Source: Chamaecrista fasciculata (taxonomy: Eukaryota > Streptophyta > Magnoliopsida > Fabales > Fabaceae). Taken from it: a stretch of 64,000 nucleotides of DNA. Position numbers and translations under genes: made by a program. The number at the start of each line of letters is the position of its first letter. Within the stretch, counting starts at the first letter, position 1. The notes under the pieces were generated by a model, which was not told where the DNA came from, ran no database searches, and saw only the letters and a program-made list of their open reading frames with translations. Below are positions 11,533 to 24,101 of the stretch, one piece after another. The stretch is taken from contig QANZ01029560.1 in the NCBI GenBank assembly GCA_003254925.1, forward strand, positions 76,797 through 140,796, in the 5' to 3' direction.

Positions 11533-13749
11533 GACGAGGATTTTTCGTGTAAGATTTATTAACATTCTTATCTTACTACCAAATATACATCCCACTTGGT
11601 CCAAGTGCAGATTTTACCCGTCATTGTTTAGGTTGTACATGTTGAGGATATGAGTAAAACTGTTTCTGAGCTTTCTGTTGACAGTTTAGATTTTGGGGAT
11701 TGGATAATTCATAATATGGTATCAAAAACTTTCAAACCAAGGAGCGAGAGTTTCTATCATTGTTTATTTCATTTATTTAGTTGAATTAGATTTTGGCATA
11801 AGATGCGATGACCCTGTGTTTGGTTTATATTTCAAGCTCATTGAGTTTGCATGAAAAGAATGAAATTATTTAGGACTCTCTTTGCTTTTGTGTAAATAAT
11901 CATCCTTTTCTGAGTTTTGGGATCCAGAGTGGTGAAATAAGTTACTCAAAGTTTACGTTGGATTTTTTGCGAAAAAGGAAGAAAAAATATTGTTCGTTAC
12001 TAACTACAGTCATTTTCATATTTGAAAATTGTGTTGTGCGTTATCATTGTCTTAGTTGTAATTAAAATATGCTAATTATTAGCCCAGAAAAGAAGTGAAA
12101 ACTTGAACTTTTTTTTTGGCCAAGTGAAAACTTGAATAACTCGTGTTATTTTTGGATGAAGTAATTTAAGAAGTAACATAATTTTTGGAAGTGATTGCTT
12201 TTCAAAATATACTAAATTTTATCATAAAGTAATTTAATTACCTCAAAAATGTTTATTGTTCCTTTAAAATTTAAATTACTTTGTCCAGTCACACAATTAG
12301 TAATAGGAGAAAAATTATTTTGTAGTCATGGAATGTTAGAAATACGTTTTGGTCCTCGATTTTTATAAACATCAATAATTTAATCTCTACAAATAATAAT
12401 TTGAGAATTAAATAGTTGATATATGTAAAAAAAATATATTTTTAATATTTAGATTAAATCATAATTTTGAGATAAATTCATAAATAAAATATAAGTTTAC
12501 TCTCAGTAATAGTGGAACATGTTTTGGTGGAAAAACAATTTATTTTTGGCCAAATTTTGGGTGGAAAAACATACCCGTACTAGGTTTTCCTCTCCAAGAT
12601 TTTGTATTGCTAAAATATATTGATAAGGTTATGCTATGCTAATAGCACTTATCTATTAGTTGCTTGTTTGAACAATTTTGTCTAAAATCTATAGGGGTTA
12701 GATTATAAAAAAAAAAAAAGAAAAAAGGAAATTTTCTGGGTTATCCTTATCCATCATACTGTTACATGCATCGTGAAGGCTTTTGAGTATCTTTTATGAA
12801 ATTCTGGTGCTAGTACTGCATTGGTCTTGACTCTTGAACTAAAATTTCGGCTTCACCAACTAGTCTGCTACCAAAAACTGCAATATAATAATCCTGCAAG
12901 GCACGCCAAAGTCAACAAATCATTTAAATTAGAATTCGGCTTAGACTTCAAAATTGAAAAGGGAAATCGTATTATAATGGTAAGGTCAACGCAAAGCCGA
13001 TCAACACAATGATTTACTCATAAAAAATGGAACCTTTTTCTTTTTGGTGATAAAATGGAACCTTTTCTTTGTTAATGTATATATGCTTCTTGCTGACGTA
13101 GTCTATTTAATCAACATTTTATCCTCTAATGGGAATTAATCAAATTTACTAGTGCAGGAACAGATACATTCAGCAAATTAAACATAAATTAAACCAGCGC
13201 ACTTATCCGAGAATTAGGCACGGATTTAGCTCATTGATATAAAATTTTTAATTCTCAAATTATATTTTTTGTACTCTTACGTCCAGCGCAGAATATTTTG
13301 CTTATCTTTTGCTTTAATTAAGAAGCGCATTCTTGTTGTATTCTGATGATGTTATTTCAATGGTCCTTAATAGTCAATAATATGCGCCCTCTACCTTGGA
13401 TGTATCTCTGGCTTTGATCTTATAATTTAGATTTGAGAATCTTTCCATTCATTTTTGTATTACAAAGCAGTTCATCTTCCTCTGACACTATTCCTTTTGT
13501 TTCGTGTCGCCGTGTAGAAATTATTCAACTTCATTCCTCGGATTAGGTAGCATTGAAATATATATACATATATGAGTAGCATTGTATATCTTATATTATA
13601 TTACTTCACTCGGTTGGTCAAAATTATTGAATTAAAAAATTAAAAAAGAAAAAGAAATCATCCACTTTTTTCTAACTCACGTTCTCTCAAGTCTCACCCA
13701 TATAAATTACTTTTGATTTTCATTAATATTTTAAGCTCCATAAAAAAAA

Positions 13750-13858
13750 GGGTAAATTACACTTTGGTACCCTATAGTTTGGTCATATTTCACTTTAGTA
13801 CCCGGTGATTTAAAAAGTGACACTTTGGTACCATGTGATATTCTCTCTTAACAAATTA
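13750..13858. repeat. Partial MITE end (GGTACC family)
   Basis: GGGTAAATTACACTTTGGTA begins here and is followed by the repeated phrase CACTTTGGTACC. This is the same terminal sequence as the full elements at 21346-21774 and 61778-62175, but the other half is missing, so it is a solo or truncated end. Confidence 0.6.
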
Positions 13859-13983
13859 TTTTTAAATAATTTTATATTTTACAAAACGGGCACGCAAAGC
13901 CTATAGTATGTATATATGTTTATATGTATAACTCCTTATTGATTTGTCTCAATATTAATAATTTAATCTTTAAATATTAAAAA

Positions 13984-14330
13984 GGTAAATTACACATAAT
14001 GTCTCTGTCGTTTAGCCCATTTACAGTCTCTATGGTTTAAAAAGTGACAAATAAGGACATGTGGTTTACTTCGTTAACAAAGAGGGTCTTAAAAGGTATT
14101 TGTCATCCAAAACTAATAGAATTAGGACAATGTGCAGCTCACGTGACCCATTTCCACATACTCAATCTCTAATTTTTCTTCCATTGTGCAGAAATCGAAT
14201 TCTATCTCCACATCCTCACGAATTCTAACTCCCAATCTCGAACCCTAATTCTCAGAAATGTAAAAACGGGTCACGTGAGCTGCACATTATCCTAATTCCG
14301 TTAATTTTAGATGACAAATACCTCCTGAAA
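13984..14330. repeat. Foldback MITE, diverged relative of the GGTAAATTACA family
   Basis: The left end GGTAAATTACACATAATG resembles the neighbouring family. Inner sequences pair: TTTGTCATCCAAAACTAATA with its complement near 14310, and CAGCTCACGTGACCC with GGGTCACGTGAGCTG near 14268. The right outer end is eroded. A relative lies at 54478-54607. Confidence 0.55.
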
Positions 14331-15016
14331 CCCTTTTAAGATAAATTCAGAGATTAAAAAGTGTGTTTCTTAACTTTTGACATTATAATTCTCCAAATAC
14401 TTACCATGCCGATATTTTATACTATCTGATTAACACATTATTAAAGAAAATCATATACCCTAAGTAGAGTTCCTCTTGCTCTATACATATAGCTTTGGTC
14501 CTAGTATGTTGAAAGTGGTAGAGATAAGAATGAAAGTGTAAAGATGGTAACAAATGTTGTGGACAACTCAATCTTTTCCTCTAAAAGCAATGATGATGAT
14601 GATGATGTACATGCATGTGTGTTTTTGATATTTGATGCAGAAACCATAAACTTTGTTAGTGATCCCATAGGCACACAAATCTGTAGTAGTGGTTTTGGAA
14701 CAGATAGGCGTGAATAAAAAAGCATTTAGGCTAACATCTAAGACATGGTTACTAGTGGTCCACGTTGGCGTGAACTAAGTACTTTCTTTCCTTGTGTAAG
14801 GCTAAGAATGTCACAACATGAGAAAATTAATTTCTAATAAAATTATTAAAAAAATCTAAAAAAACAAATTATATATATCAGAAAGGAATACCTAAAGATA
14901 TTTTTTTTCATTTAATCATTAAAATTTGAATAAATTAATAATTTGATGATTAAAAGATGACATATTTTAATTTAGTCTCATAAAGATAAAATTATAGAAA
15001 ATTGATCATCTAAAGT

Positions 15017-15192
15017 TTTTTTCTCTACATTTCTTGTGGAGTTAGAGAGAGAAAGAAAGAAGAAGAGAGAGAAAATATGAAATTCATGAAATAAAAATAT
15101 ATAAATTTATATTTTCTCTTTCTTCTCTTCTTTTTTCTTCCTTTTTTTCTCATACTCCAAAAAAAAATGTAGAGGAAGAAACTCTAGACGAT
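15017..15192. repeat. Short inverted repeat, MITE-like hairpin
   Basis: TTTTTTCTCTACATTTCTTG near 15017 pairs imperfectly with the complement of AAAAATGTAGAGGAAGAAAC near 15170. A purine-rich stretch between them is matched by a pyrimidine-rich stretch. No coding capacity. Confidence 0.45.
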
Positions 15193-17509
15193 CCATTTCC
15201 TAAAATTTATTGATTGTACCTTTAAATTACAAAGTTTTAAAAATCAAATAGATCATTGAACTGTTCAAGATATCGATCTAACTTTTATTGGTTTATATTG
15301 GTTTGTAGTGGAATCGATAAAAAATTATATATCACACATTTAATATTATGAATAATAAATTAATTATAGTTTTTTTATTTAAATTTTATAAAAAATAATA
15401 GTACAAAATTTATGATACAAATCATTTCATATATTTTATAAAATGAATCTTCAAATATCTTAAATCTCTGATGAAATTTTCACATTTTATGTTGTAATTT
15501 CTTACAATTAAGACTATTGACTAATATATTTTTTAAGCTTTTAAAATATCCAAACCCAACAAACATGCAAAGACAAAATGAACTGGAGATTCAACCATAT
15601 GACATTGCTTGTGCGAGAAACTAAGCAAAGGTGGAGTGGGGGTATATAGTATAAACTATAGATAGAGCTATAGCAACTGAAAGCTAAGTAGTGAACTCCG
15701 AATGAGAGAAAATGAGATGTGCTTTTGTCTTGTGTGTTTGAGCTTTTTAAAGCTGGGAATCTTATTATTATTTATTAGTATATATATACATAATATAGAG
15801 TTAATCAATAATATTATTCTCTTCCTTTCTCCACCTCCCTCAATATGATTGGACCTATTTAGGGTGATGCAACATAGTTTGAATGTAATACACCAAACCT
15901 CACATGCTTTTGGCTCAATTATTCTGGACTTGTAATTAACTTGGTGTTTAATTAATTAAGCTTTTCTCTACTGGGAAATTGACCAAGTTAATTAACCAGT
16001 GTTTTTGTTCTCTTTCTGATGGTTTCTTCTCGTTTTCAATATGGTATTAGGTGGTTTTGGTTGGGAAAAAGAAAAAAGAAAAGAGACAACTCAATGTGAA
16101 AACGAAAGAAAGCCTTAAATGCCTAAAGCTATGGCCATTCACACTCATTCATTCATTCATTTTTCGGTTCATCATAATGGATTTTCTTTCGCTTTCTCAG
16201 ATATCATAATGTGTGTGCTTGAAATATTAGGGTTTGGCTTTATTTTTGGGGATAACTCCTCGAATAATCTTAGCACGCCTAGCAGACATTAATGGGTGCA
16301 CGTATGTGTTAGTGTTATTGTTGCTTGAAAATCTTATGGAAATCCTTGTATTCCCATGCCATAATGGGATTATGCCTATTCATTTGACAATGTTTGAAGT
16401 TGAATTGACCCAAACTCTCATGACGTTATATATATATACGATGATGCAAAGTTTGTTTATGTAATTATAACTAGTGACTTACAACAAAACTTTTTTTTTT
16501 TTCCTAATAAGAACCAGACGATATATCCCACTAAAATGCTTCAAATTTGTACATTAATTGGTTGATATATTATTTAATTTATGAACAAAATTATAAGATC
16601 ATAAAAAACGTAAGAAACTGGCCCACTCGATCCTCACCTTTCAGTGGGTATCTCTACTTGCTTCTTGTTCTATAATTCTTTCTAGTTTCAACCACACACA
16701 TCTTATTATTTTATCCCCACAAGTTACCAAAGGATCCTAAAATATTCCATTTGTTGCCTAGAGAAGAAATGGTGAAAAGGGACTTAGACTCTAGTGAAAC
16801 TCAAAAGGTGAAAAGGCATGAGTTGAAAATTGAGATTCTGCTTTCACCGAACCTATATTAGAGCGAGACTATAATAATATTAAGGAAAATCATCTCTTAC
16901 CTATAAGTTAAGATCTAAGTACAAGATTGGTGTATAGAATTTAAAAGTTATATTTTTATTAAAAAAAACTTGGACTAAAATAAGAACGCTAAGTTTTAGT
17001 TAAAATCTATAGCAGAAAGTGTGATGGTTCTAAAAATTAACAGGAATATACTGATTTTAATTTTGTCCAAAATGGAAGGATAACATACAGTTTCTGTATA
17101 ATAGTATGCATGACTCCGATCTTTCTTTTTTTTTTAAATTTAATTTTTGATCTATGAATTTGCCTCAAAACTAAGATTTAGTCCTTAAATATTAAAAATA
17201 TACTTTTTAGTTCCTAAATAGTTAATCCATGAAATGTTATCTATAGAGACTAAATAATTGATATTTGTAAAAAAAATAATCAAGTACCAAAAAGTGTATT
17301 CTCAATATTCAGAGAGTAAATCATAGTTTTGAGATAATTTAAAGATTAAAATTTAGATGTACTCTTTGAAAAAAGTAACTTTTAAATTAAAATATTTTGA
17401 AGGTTAACATACTCAATCTCAATAAACTTTCTTTTAAGGGTAACATACTCATTAACGTTTTGAAATAAAACTGTTAGCACAAATACAGTGAACTCTCTTT
17501 TTCAGAGAC

Positions 17510-17518
17510 TATAAATAA
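17510..17518 (+). promoter_or_regulatory. Probable TATA box of the LRR gene
   Basis: TATAAATAA lies about 210 bp before the first ATG of the LRR gene, in a context (GAGACTATAAATAAAG) like plant TATA boxes. The leader between it and the ATG is pyrimidine-rich. Confidence 0.5.
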
Positions 17519-17717
17519 AGTAGGGCCTTACACACTCTTTTCATTGCACTATTTGCCTTTCCTTCGTTTCCTATTCCTTGTTTTGTTACCACTTCCCTTT
17601 GATTTCCTTGCAAAATCTGATCCCATCTTGATCTTCATTTCCTTTCTTCTTTCTTCTTTCTTCCATATTCCATATGGAAATATACTCTCATAGTATCTCC
17701 ATTTCAGGTTCCTCATC

Positions 17718-20705
17718 ATGAAGCTCATATTGGTCAGAAGTTCTACAATAATGGCTAGCCTTTGGATATGCCATTTCTTCATGCTTCTGGCCATACTGAG
17801 TGCTTCTTTTGTCACATCTCTTGAAGATAATGCTTCTGATTCCTATTCCTTCTTGCTTCTTAGAATCAAATCAGAAATGGTTGATCCATTAGGAGGAGCT
17901 CTAAAAAACTGGTCTCCAGAAGTTCCTATTTGTAGTTGGAATGGAATAACATGTTCATCTGAATTTGATCATACCCATATCATAGGCTTGAACTTATCTG
18001 GTTCAGGAATATCAGGTTCAATTTCAATTGAGTTCACCCTTCTCACTTCTCTTCAAACACTTGACTTGTCCTCAAATTCCCTTACTGGCTCCATTCCTTC
18101 TGAGATTGGGCTGCTTCAGAATCTAAGAACACTTCAACTATTCTCAAACTATCTCTCTGGTATCATTCCTCCAGAGATAGGGAATTTGAAGAAGTTGGAG
18201 GTTCTTAGAATAGGAGATAACTTTCTCACAGGTGAAATCACACCAAGTATAGGTAACTTGAGTGATTTGCAAGTGTTGGGTCTGGCTTACTGCAATTTCA
18301 ATGGAAGCATACCCATTGAGATTGGAAGCTTGAAGAATCTAGTTTCACTTGATTTACAAATGAGCAGTCTTAGTGGGATCATCCCCAAAGAGATCGAAGG
18401 ATGCAAAAAGCTTCAAAATTTTGCAGCATCAAATAACTTTCTTGAAGGAGAAATACCTTCTTCTATGGGGTCTCTTGAATCACTTCAAATTCTGAACCTA
18501 GCAAACAATTCTCTCTCTGGGAAAATTCCTTCTTCATTGAGTCATCTCTCCAATTTGAAGTACCTGAATTTGCTTGGAAACAAACTAAGTGGAGAAATTC
18601 CTTCAGAGCTCAACAATTTAAGTCAGCTTCAGAAGCTAGACTTATCCAAAAACAACCTTTCTGGAGAAATAAACCTCTTCAATATCAAACTAAGGAGCCT
18701 TCAAAATCTGGTTCTTTCTGATAATTCTTTCACAGGTAACATTCCAGCCAACTTCTGCTTCAAAGGCTCATCAAAACTCGAACAACTTTTCTTGGCTCGC
18801 AATAAGCTGTCCGGAAAATTTCCCTTGGAGTTACTCAACTGCATGTCCATTCAACAATTAGACCTTTCTGATAACAGCTTTGAAGGGGAGCTTCCAAGAA
18901 CATTGGACAAACTTCAGAACCTCACTGATCTTGTTCTCAACAATAACAGCTTCATTGGATCTCTTCCTTCGGAAATCGGAAACATTAGTACTTTGAAGGG
19001 TCTCTTCTTGTTTCATAACATGTTGACAGGAAGAATCCCAGTTGAAATTGGAAGGCTTCAGAAGCTTCAAACCATATACCTCTATGATAACCAAATGTCT
19101 GGGTCACTACCAAGAGAGCTTACAAATTGCACAAGCTTAAGGGAAATTGACTTTTTTGGGAACCATTTTTCTGGGCCCATTCCTGAGGCTATAGGTAAGC
19201 TTAAAGACTTGGTTTTGCTTCAATTGAGGCAGAATGACTTGTGGGGTCCTATCCCTCCAAGTATGGGGTACTGTAAAAATCTTCAGTTATTGGCATTAGC
19301 AGATAACAAGTTATCTAGTTCAATACCACCCACATTTAGTTATCTTTCAGAACTTAGAACCATTACACTTTACAATAACTCTTTTCAAGGACCACTTCCA
19401 GAGTCACTCTTTCTTCTCAAAAACCTCAGAATCATAAATTTTTCTCACAATAGGTTCAGTGGGAGTATCCTTCCTCTCACTGGTTCAAATTCTTTGAATG
19501 CTTTGGACTTGACTAACAATAGCTTCTCAGGTTTCATCCCTTCAAGCCTAGCTATGTCAAGAAATCTGAGCCGTCTAAGACTTGCATATAATCATCTCAC
19601 AGGAAGCATTCCTTCTGATCTTGGTCATCTCACTGAGCTAAACTTTCTGGATCTGTCATTCAACAATTTGACAGGAGATGTGGCAACTGAAATCTCAAGT
19701 TGCCGAAAAATTGAACACTTTCTGTTGAACAACAACAGATTGAGTGGGGAAATGCCTTCTTGGTTGGGAAGCTTGCAACAACTTGGTGAGCTGGATCTCT
19801 CATTCAATGAATTCAATGGAAGTGTGCCTTCTGAGCTTGGAAACTGTTCAAAATTGCTGAAGCTTTCTCTCCATCACAACAATCTCTCAGGCGAAATCCC
19901 ACACGAGATCGGAAATCTAACTTCCCTCAATGTCTTAAACTTGCAAAGCAATCAATTCTCTGGCCTCATTCCTTCATCAGTTCATCAATGCCAGAAGCTT
20001 TATGAGCTCAGGCTCTCAGAAAACCTCTTCACAGGTGAAATACCGGTAGAACTAGGCCAACTCAAGGAGCTGCAAGTGATTATAGACTTGGGAAAAAACC
20101 TCTTATCTGGTGAAATCCCATCATCTCTGGGAAATCTAGTGAAGCTAGAAAGACTAAATCTTTCTTTCAATAATCTTCAAGGACAAGTTCCTCCTTCACT
20201 TGGTAAACTAACAAGCCTGCATGTGTTGAATATCTCAAATAACCATCTTCATGGCCAGATTCCTTCAACATTTTCAGAATTCTCAATAAGCTCCTTCATG
20301 AACAATGATCACTTGTGTGGCCCACCTTTAGTATTGTGCTCAGAATCCAAAGGGCAGAATCAAATGGAGCTATCTAATAAATCAGTGGCAGCAATCATAG
20401 TGGCCATTGTGTTCACTTCCACAGTGATATGCTTAGTGTTGTTGTATATTATGGTGAGAATTTGGTGTAATTGGAAGAATGTGGCAATTTCAAGTACTGA
20501 TGGGGGCTTAGGAGAACGAAAGAGAGATGAAGCCAGATGGGTTTGTGCTGATAATAAGAAGACAAGGAATGGAGAGTATTGGAATATGAACTCTTTTTTT
20601 GGGTTTATTCCTTCTTCACCTGATAAGCAGAGTTCAGAAGCATCATCTACTTGTATTTTCAATCTTAAAAAGGATGCAGAAGCCATGCAAAATTCCTTGG
20701 TTTGA
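17718..20705 (+). CDS. Kinase-less LRR receptor-like protein (GSO1-like ectodomain)
   Basis: One uninterrupted exon of 995 codons. A hydrophobic signal peptide follows the second Met (MASLWICHFFMLLAILSASF, ATG 17751), which has a better initiation context (A at -3, G at +4) than the first at 17718. Next come an LRR N-cap ending CSWNGITC, about thirty tandem 24-residue LRRs of the plant type (LxxLxLxxNxLSGxIPxxLGxL) over residues 95-870, a C-cap pair (HLCGPPLVLC), and one membrane span at about 889-916 (SVAAIIVAIVFTSTVICLVL). The cytosolic tail is only 79 residues and has no kinase motifs. The repeats resemble the GSO1/GSO2 class of LRR receptor kinases, which normally carry a kinase of about 300 residues. 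No kinase remnant is seen in the 600 bp downstream, so this looks like a genuine receptor-like protein, not a recent truncation. Such proteins usually signal through a partner kinase. Ligand unknown. Confidence 0.85.
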   Translation: MKLILVRSSTIMASLWICHFFMLLAILSASFVTSLEDNASDSYSFLLLRIKSEMVDPLGGALKNWSPEVPICSWNGITCSSEFDHTHIIGLNLSGSGISGSISIEFTLLTSLQTLDLSSNSLTGSIPSEIGLLQNLRTLQLFSNYLSGIIPPEIGNLKKLEVLRIGDNFLTGEITPSIGNLSDLQVLGLAYCNFNGSIPIEIGSLKNLVSLDLQMSSLSGIIPKEIEGCKKLQNFAASNNFLEGEIPSSMGSLESLQILNLANNSLSGKIPSSLSHLSNLKYLNLLGNKLSGEIPSELNNLSQLQKLDLSKNNLSGEINLFNIKLRSLQNLVLSDNSFTGNIPANFCFKGSSKLEQLFLARNKLSGKFPLELLNCMSIQQLDLSDNSFEGELPRTLDKLQNLTDLVLNNNSFIGSLPSEIGNISTLKGLFLFHNMLTGRIPVEIGRLQKLQTIYLYDNQMSGSLPRELTNCTSLREIDFFGNHFSGPIPEAIGKLKDLVLLQLRQNDLWGPIPPSMGYCKNLQLLALADNKLSSSIPPTFSYLSELRTITLYNNSFQGPLPESLFLLKNLRIINFSHNRFSGSILPLTGSNSLNALDLTNNSFSGFIPSSLAMSRNLSRLRLAYNHLTGSIPSDLGHLTELNFLDLSFNNLTGDVATEISSCRKIEHFLLNNNRLSGEMPSWLGSLQQLGELDLSFNEFNGSVPSELGNCSKLLKLSLHHNNLSGEIPHEIGNLTSLNVLNLQSNQFSGLIPSSVHQCQKLYELRLSENLFTGEIPVELGQLKELQVIIDLGKNLLSGEIPSSLGNLVKLERLNLSFNNLQGQVPPSLGKLTSLHVLNISNNHLHGQIPSTFSEFSISSFMNNDHLCGPPLVLCSESKGQNQMELSNKSVAAIIVAIVFTSTVICLVLLYIMVRIWCNWKNVAISSTDGGLGERKRDEARWVCADNKKTRNGEYWNMNSFFGFIPSSPDKQSSEASSTCIFNLKKDAEAMQNSLV

Positions 20706-21345
20706 GAGAGAAAACTGGTTTTTATATATTTGTTATATATTTTATTTTATTTTAACTTTTTTTTTTAAATACTGTCCTGAGTCTCTGATTCATTGTATAG
20801 CTCTTTCATTTCATCAAAAGTATATATATATTTTTTGAAGGTTCTGTAGTCTATACTGCACATTTTGGCTTCTTTTGCGGCTAGGCAGATGTTAATCTAA
20901 TTTACAAAGGCAGACATTCAAATTCCAAATATGCCAATGGCTAATGATTTGTTATTTCATCCTATTTATTTTGATTGATTCGTAAAACCATAAAAGAAAA
21001 AGAGGTATTTAAGTTTATATCCCAGTGCACTTGTCATTTTATTTGAAAAAATGATGAGGTTGAAGCCAAAATTTGTCAAAATACTACTCAAGAGGCTTAA
21101 AGCATCAAACCAAGTGGAGTAAAAGTCAAAACTACCCTTTCAAGAATTGAATAATGCTGCATTAAGCTAATAAATCCACCACATGAGTTTGTGCAAAAAA
21201 TTGACAGAACCCACATTTGAGAATTGAGATAGACTGATTTGATACTTGAACTCATTACTTTTGAATGTTAAAAAAACACCCCGTTGCTTTTGGAAGTCAC
21301 TCTCTACAACAAGCACAATCCACGATTTGATGATGATTTTTTTTA

Positions 21346-21774
21346 GGATAAATTACACTTAGGTACCCTGTGGTTTGACCTTATTTCACTTTGGTACCTG
21401 TGGTTTGAAACCTGACACTTTGGTACCCTGTGGTATTCTCCACTAACACTTTGGTACCCTTTGGAGCTATTTTGTAATTTTAACCATAACCATTTTTGCA
21501 AAAATTACATATTGACCCTAAAAAATTTTCAACAAATTACAAATAGGTCCCTGGATACATATTATCTAGGGACTAAAATGAAAACTTTTAAAAAAATTTG
21601 GGGTCAATATGTAACTTTTGCAAAATTTGTTATGGTTAAAACTACAAAATAGCTCCAAAAGGTATCAAAGTGTTAATGGAGAATACCACAGGGTACCAAA
21701 GTGTCAGGTTTCAAACTATAGGGTACTAAAGTGAAATAGGGTCAAATCACAGGGTACCAAAGTGAAATTTACCC
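21346..21774. mobile_element. Foldback MITE, GGTACC family, copy 1
   Basis: The ends are GGATAAATTACACTTAGGTA and the complement (AAAGTGAAATTTACCC). The phrase CTTTGGTACCCTGTGGT is repeated in each arm. The element folds on itself almost completely, has no transposase, and sits in a T-rich target. The 63-codon open frame inside is repeat-derived. A second copy lies at 61778-62175. Confidence 0.75.
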
Positions 21775-22032
21775 TTTTTTAATTACTGAATTATTTTGAG
21801 ATATATGTCAATACAATAGTAAATTAGTAATCCAACAAAATAAAAACTTAACGTCTAGTTTTCAATAGAGTTGCCCATTTTTTAATTATTCTTTGCAGAA
21901 TCATTATTATTATTGTTAGTGCGATTTATTAGTAGGTACTCATGAGTGAGTTATTCATGATTTACATGATTGAATTATTCATTATATTCGAATCAGTCTA
22001 AAACATTGTGTTTGGATGAATTTGGTAAAAAA

Positions 22033-22553
22033 AGGCCAAAGTCTCAAATTGGTCCCTTATGTATGGGGTAAGTTTCAAATTGGTTCCTTATATTTCATTT
22101 GTTTTAGATTGGTCTTATATATTTCCATATTGTTTCAAATTGGTCCCAAAAATAATTAATATGGTCATATCTCTCTTATTTCAAGCTCAAATGCTACGAA
22201 TTCAGAACTACGAGATTCTTTTGATGAGTACTTTGAGACCATCAACAAACGAATTCAAATCGAGTCTCAAAAGTGGACAACTCATTTTATAGTCAAACAA
22301 GTGAAATTGGTCATATATCTTTCGTTTGAAGTCCGAATGCGACGAATTTGAAAATATGTGCTAACTCTTGAAGAGTTCATTCGCTGCCCAGTTAAGATCT
22401 CTAGCAAATAAAATCAAATCACATCTCGAAAGTATTTTGGGACCAATTTGAAGCATCATGGAAACATATAAGACCAATCTGAAACAAATATAAAATAAGG
22501 GACCAATTTGAAACCTACCCCATACATAGAAGACCAATTTGAGATTTTGGCCT
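22033..22553. mobile_element. Foldback MITE, AAATTGGTCCC family
   Basis: AGGCCAAAGTCTCAAATTGG at the left end is matched by CCAATTTGAGATTTTGGCCT at the right. TATGTATGGGGTAAGTTTCA pairs with TGAAACCTACCCCATACATA. The arms carry repeated CAAATTGGTCCC. No transposase is present. Confidence 0.7.
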
Positions 22554-24059
22554 AAACAATGTGTAACTTATATTCGGATTCTTTGGGCTGGGCTTGAGAG
22601 GGGACGAATAGACTACAATGAAAGGGAACAGCCCTTTTGTCAATGTCCAAGGTCCAATATCTTTTTTTAATAGAAAGAAATTTAATTTCATATTTGTTAT
22701 CAATCATATATTCAAGAATCACGTAACATTTTCAATAATCTTTTTATTTTTTATTGATTACGTAAAGTTAAGTCTAATATTATATTTGTAAAGCTAAATT
22801 ACATAGATATCCCTGAGTTGTAGATTTGATGTACAAAATACTCCAGGAATTTATCAAGTGTACAAAATATCTTTAGATTTAAAAATTGTGCGAAGCCCCT
22901 AAATTTTTAATTTCAAACAATTAACATTCTTTGCTTAAATTGCCATATATTTTCAGTCATTTAATACCACTTCAGCCTATTTTAATTATAAAAAATTTGG
23001 GGAAGTTTTTTTCGTTTTAGGGTCGAACTTTTTTATTTTAATGTAGTTAACCTGGAACTGTTTATTGGGCTTAAAACATATCAAGAAATTATCAAATTAA
23101 CCACAACCTAGTCCATCACTTTTTTTTTGTTTTTGGCCCAAAGCCTATTATTGACACTATCTCCATGGCTTCTCATCTTGGTTTGACTTTAGGCTGCACA
23201 TTCAGATCTACTAATGCTACTAAAGGTCCTGGCTGCACAATCATGATTTGCCAAAAGAAAAAAAATATTATGATAAATCTTGAAAAATTGTAGAAGATTT
23301 TAGATATGTAATCTATTGTACAGTCATTTAAAAAGTTAATTATCATTAAGTTTATAAAGAGACCCGAAATCATGCCTTTTAATATATATATATATATATA
23401 AATATTAAAAACTTTTGGACCAAAAGTTTTTAATATTTATGGAATTGGAATATGAATTAGGAATATACTTTGTTCACTTTCCGAGTCACTTTAAATCGTG
23501 AAAAAGTCCTTTTACGTCAATTCTACGATTCAACGTCGAAGCGTGTGGTTAGTTTGAGAAGTTTGAGAAGCATGAAAGTTCGTTGAGAATTTAGAGGTAG
23601 GAATCAAATAATATTTATTTAGAAATTAAAATATGAAGAAAATTGACAAAAATGAGAAAAAGGAAGTGTATGCTTGTTGCTTCAAAGAGGCTTATGATAG
23701 AGTTTTGAGCATGAACCTCTTATTCTCTGTACAACAAGCAGCTTAAAACACAATATAATATATGGTGCTTCAAGATTGAAGTTCGATTTGTGCAAAATAT
23801 GGCCGCTATGCCCACCACGTGTGTCGCATGCGGATGGAAGTGTTTTGCACCAAAACAAAGGCAAAGAAGAGAATGACTAAAAGAAGAACATTAACAAATT
23901 GCAGAAACTAACATTGATAAACATTAAAAAAAAAATGTAATATGCTGGTTGTGTGCGATAAAAAGCTAGGAAACTCAAAGTAATAATCGTAGTATGAGAA
24001 ACAATGAGGCATATTGACAAGAAGCAAGAAGTTGAGACTTAAAATGAAGAGAACAAAAC

Positions 24060-24061
<2 letters not shown>

Positions 24062-24097
<36 letters not shown>
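24062..24097. repeat. (GA)n microsatellite, about 18 units
   Basis: An uninterrupted GA dinucleotide run. It creates a spurious Arg-Glu repeat open frame on the plus strand and a Leu-Ser frame on the minus strand. Confidence 0.9.

Positions 24098-24101
<4 letters not shown>

Larger units (their letters stand above)
11533..17509. other. 6-kb gene-free region with transposon debris
   Basis: Apart from the repeats listed separately, this stretch is AT-rich with no coding exon I can support. Low-grade foldback fragments occur near 12345-12500 and 17145-17360; both contain phrases such as TTTAGTCCTTAAATATT, with partial complements, and seem to be one family. A segment at about 13600-13720 (GGTTGGTCAAAATTATTGAATTAAAAAATT) is repeated in diverged form at 24420-24570. 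A (GAT)n run lies at about 14588-14608. Open frames of 60-80 codons here have no recognisable content. Confidence 0.45.

Noticed and set aside
17549-17815. Minus-strand 88-codon basic ORF opposite the LRR start
   Set aside because: It is the complement of the pyrimidine-rich leader and signal-peptide code. There is no independent support.
21461-21652. A small protein MELFCNFNHN..., with a homologue at 61868-62059
   Set aside because: Both frames lie inside copies of the same MITE and are mirrored by the foldback structure. Similarity reflects the repeat.
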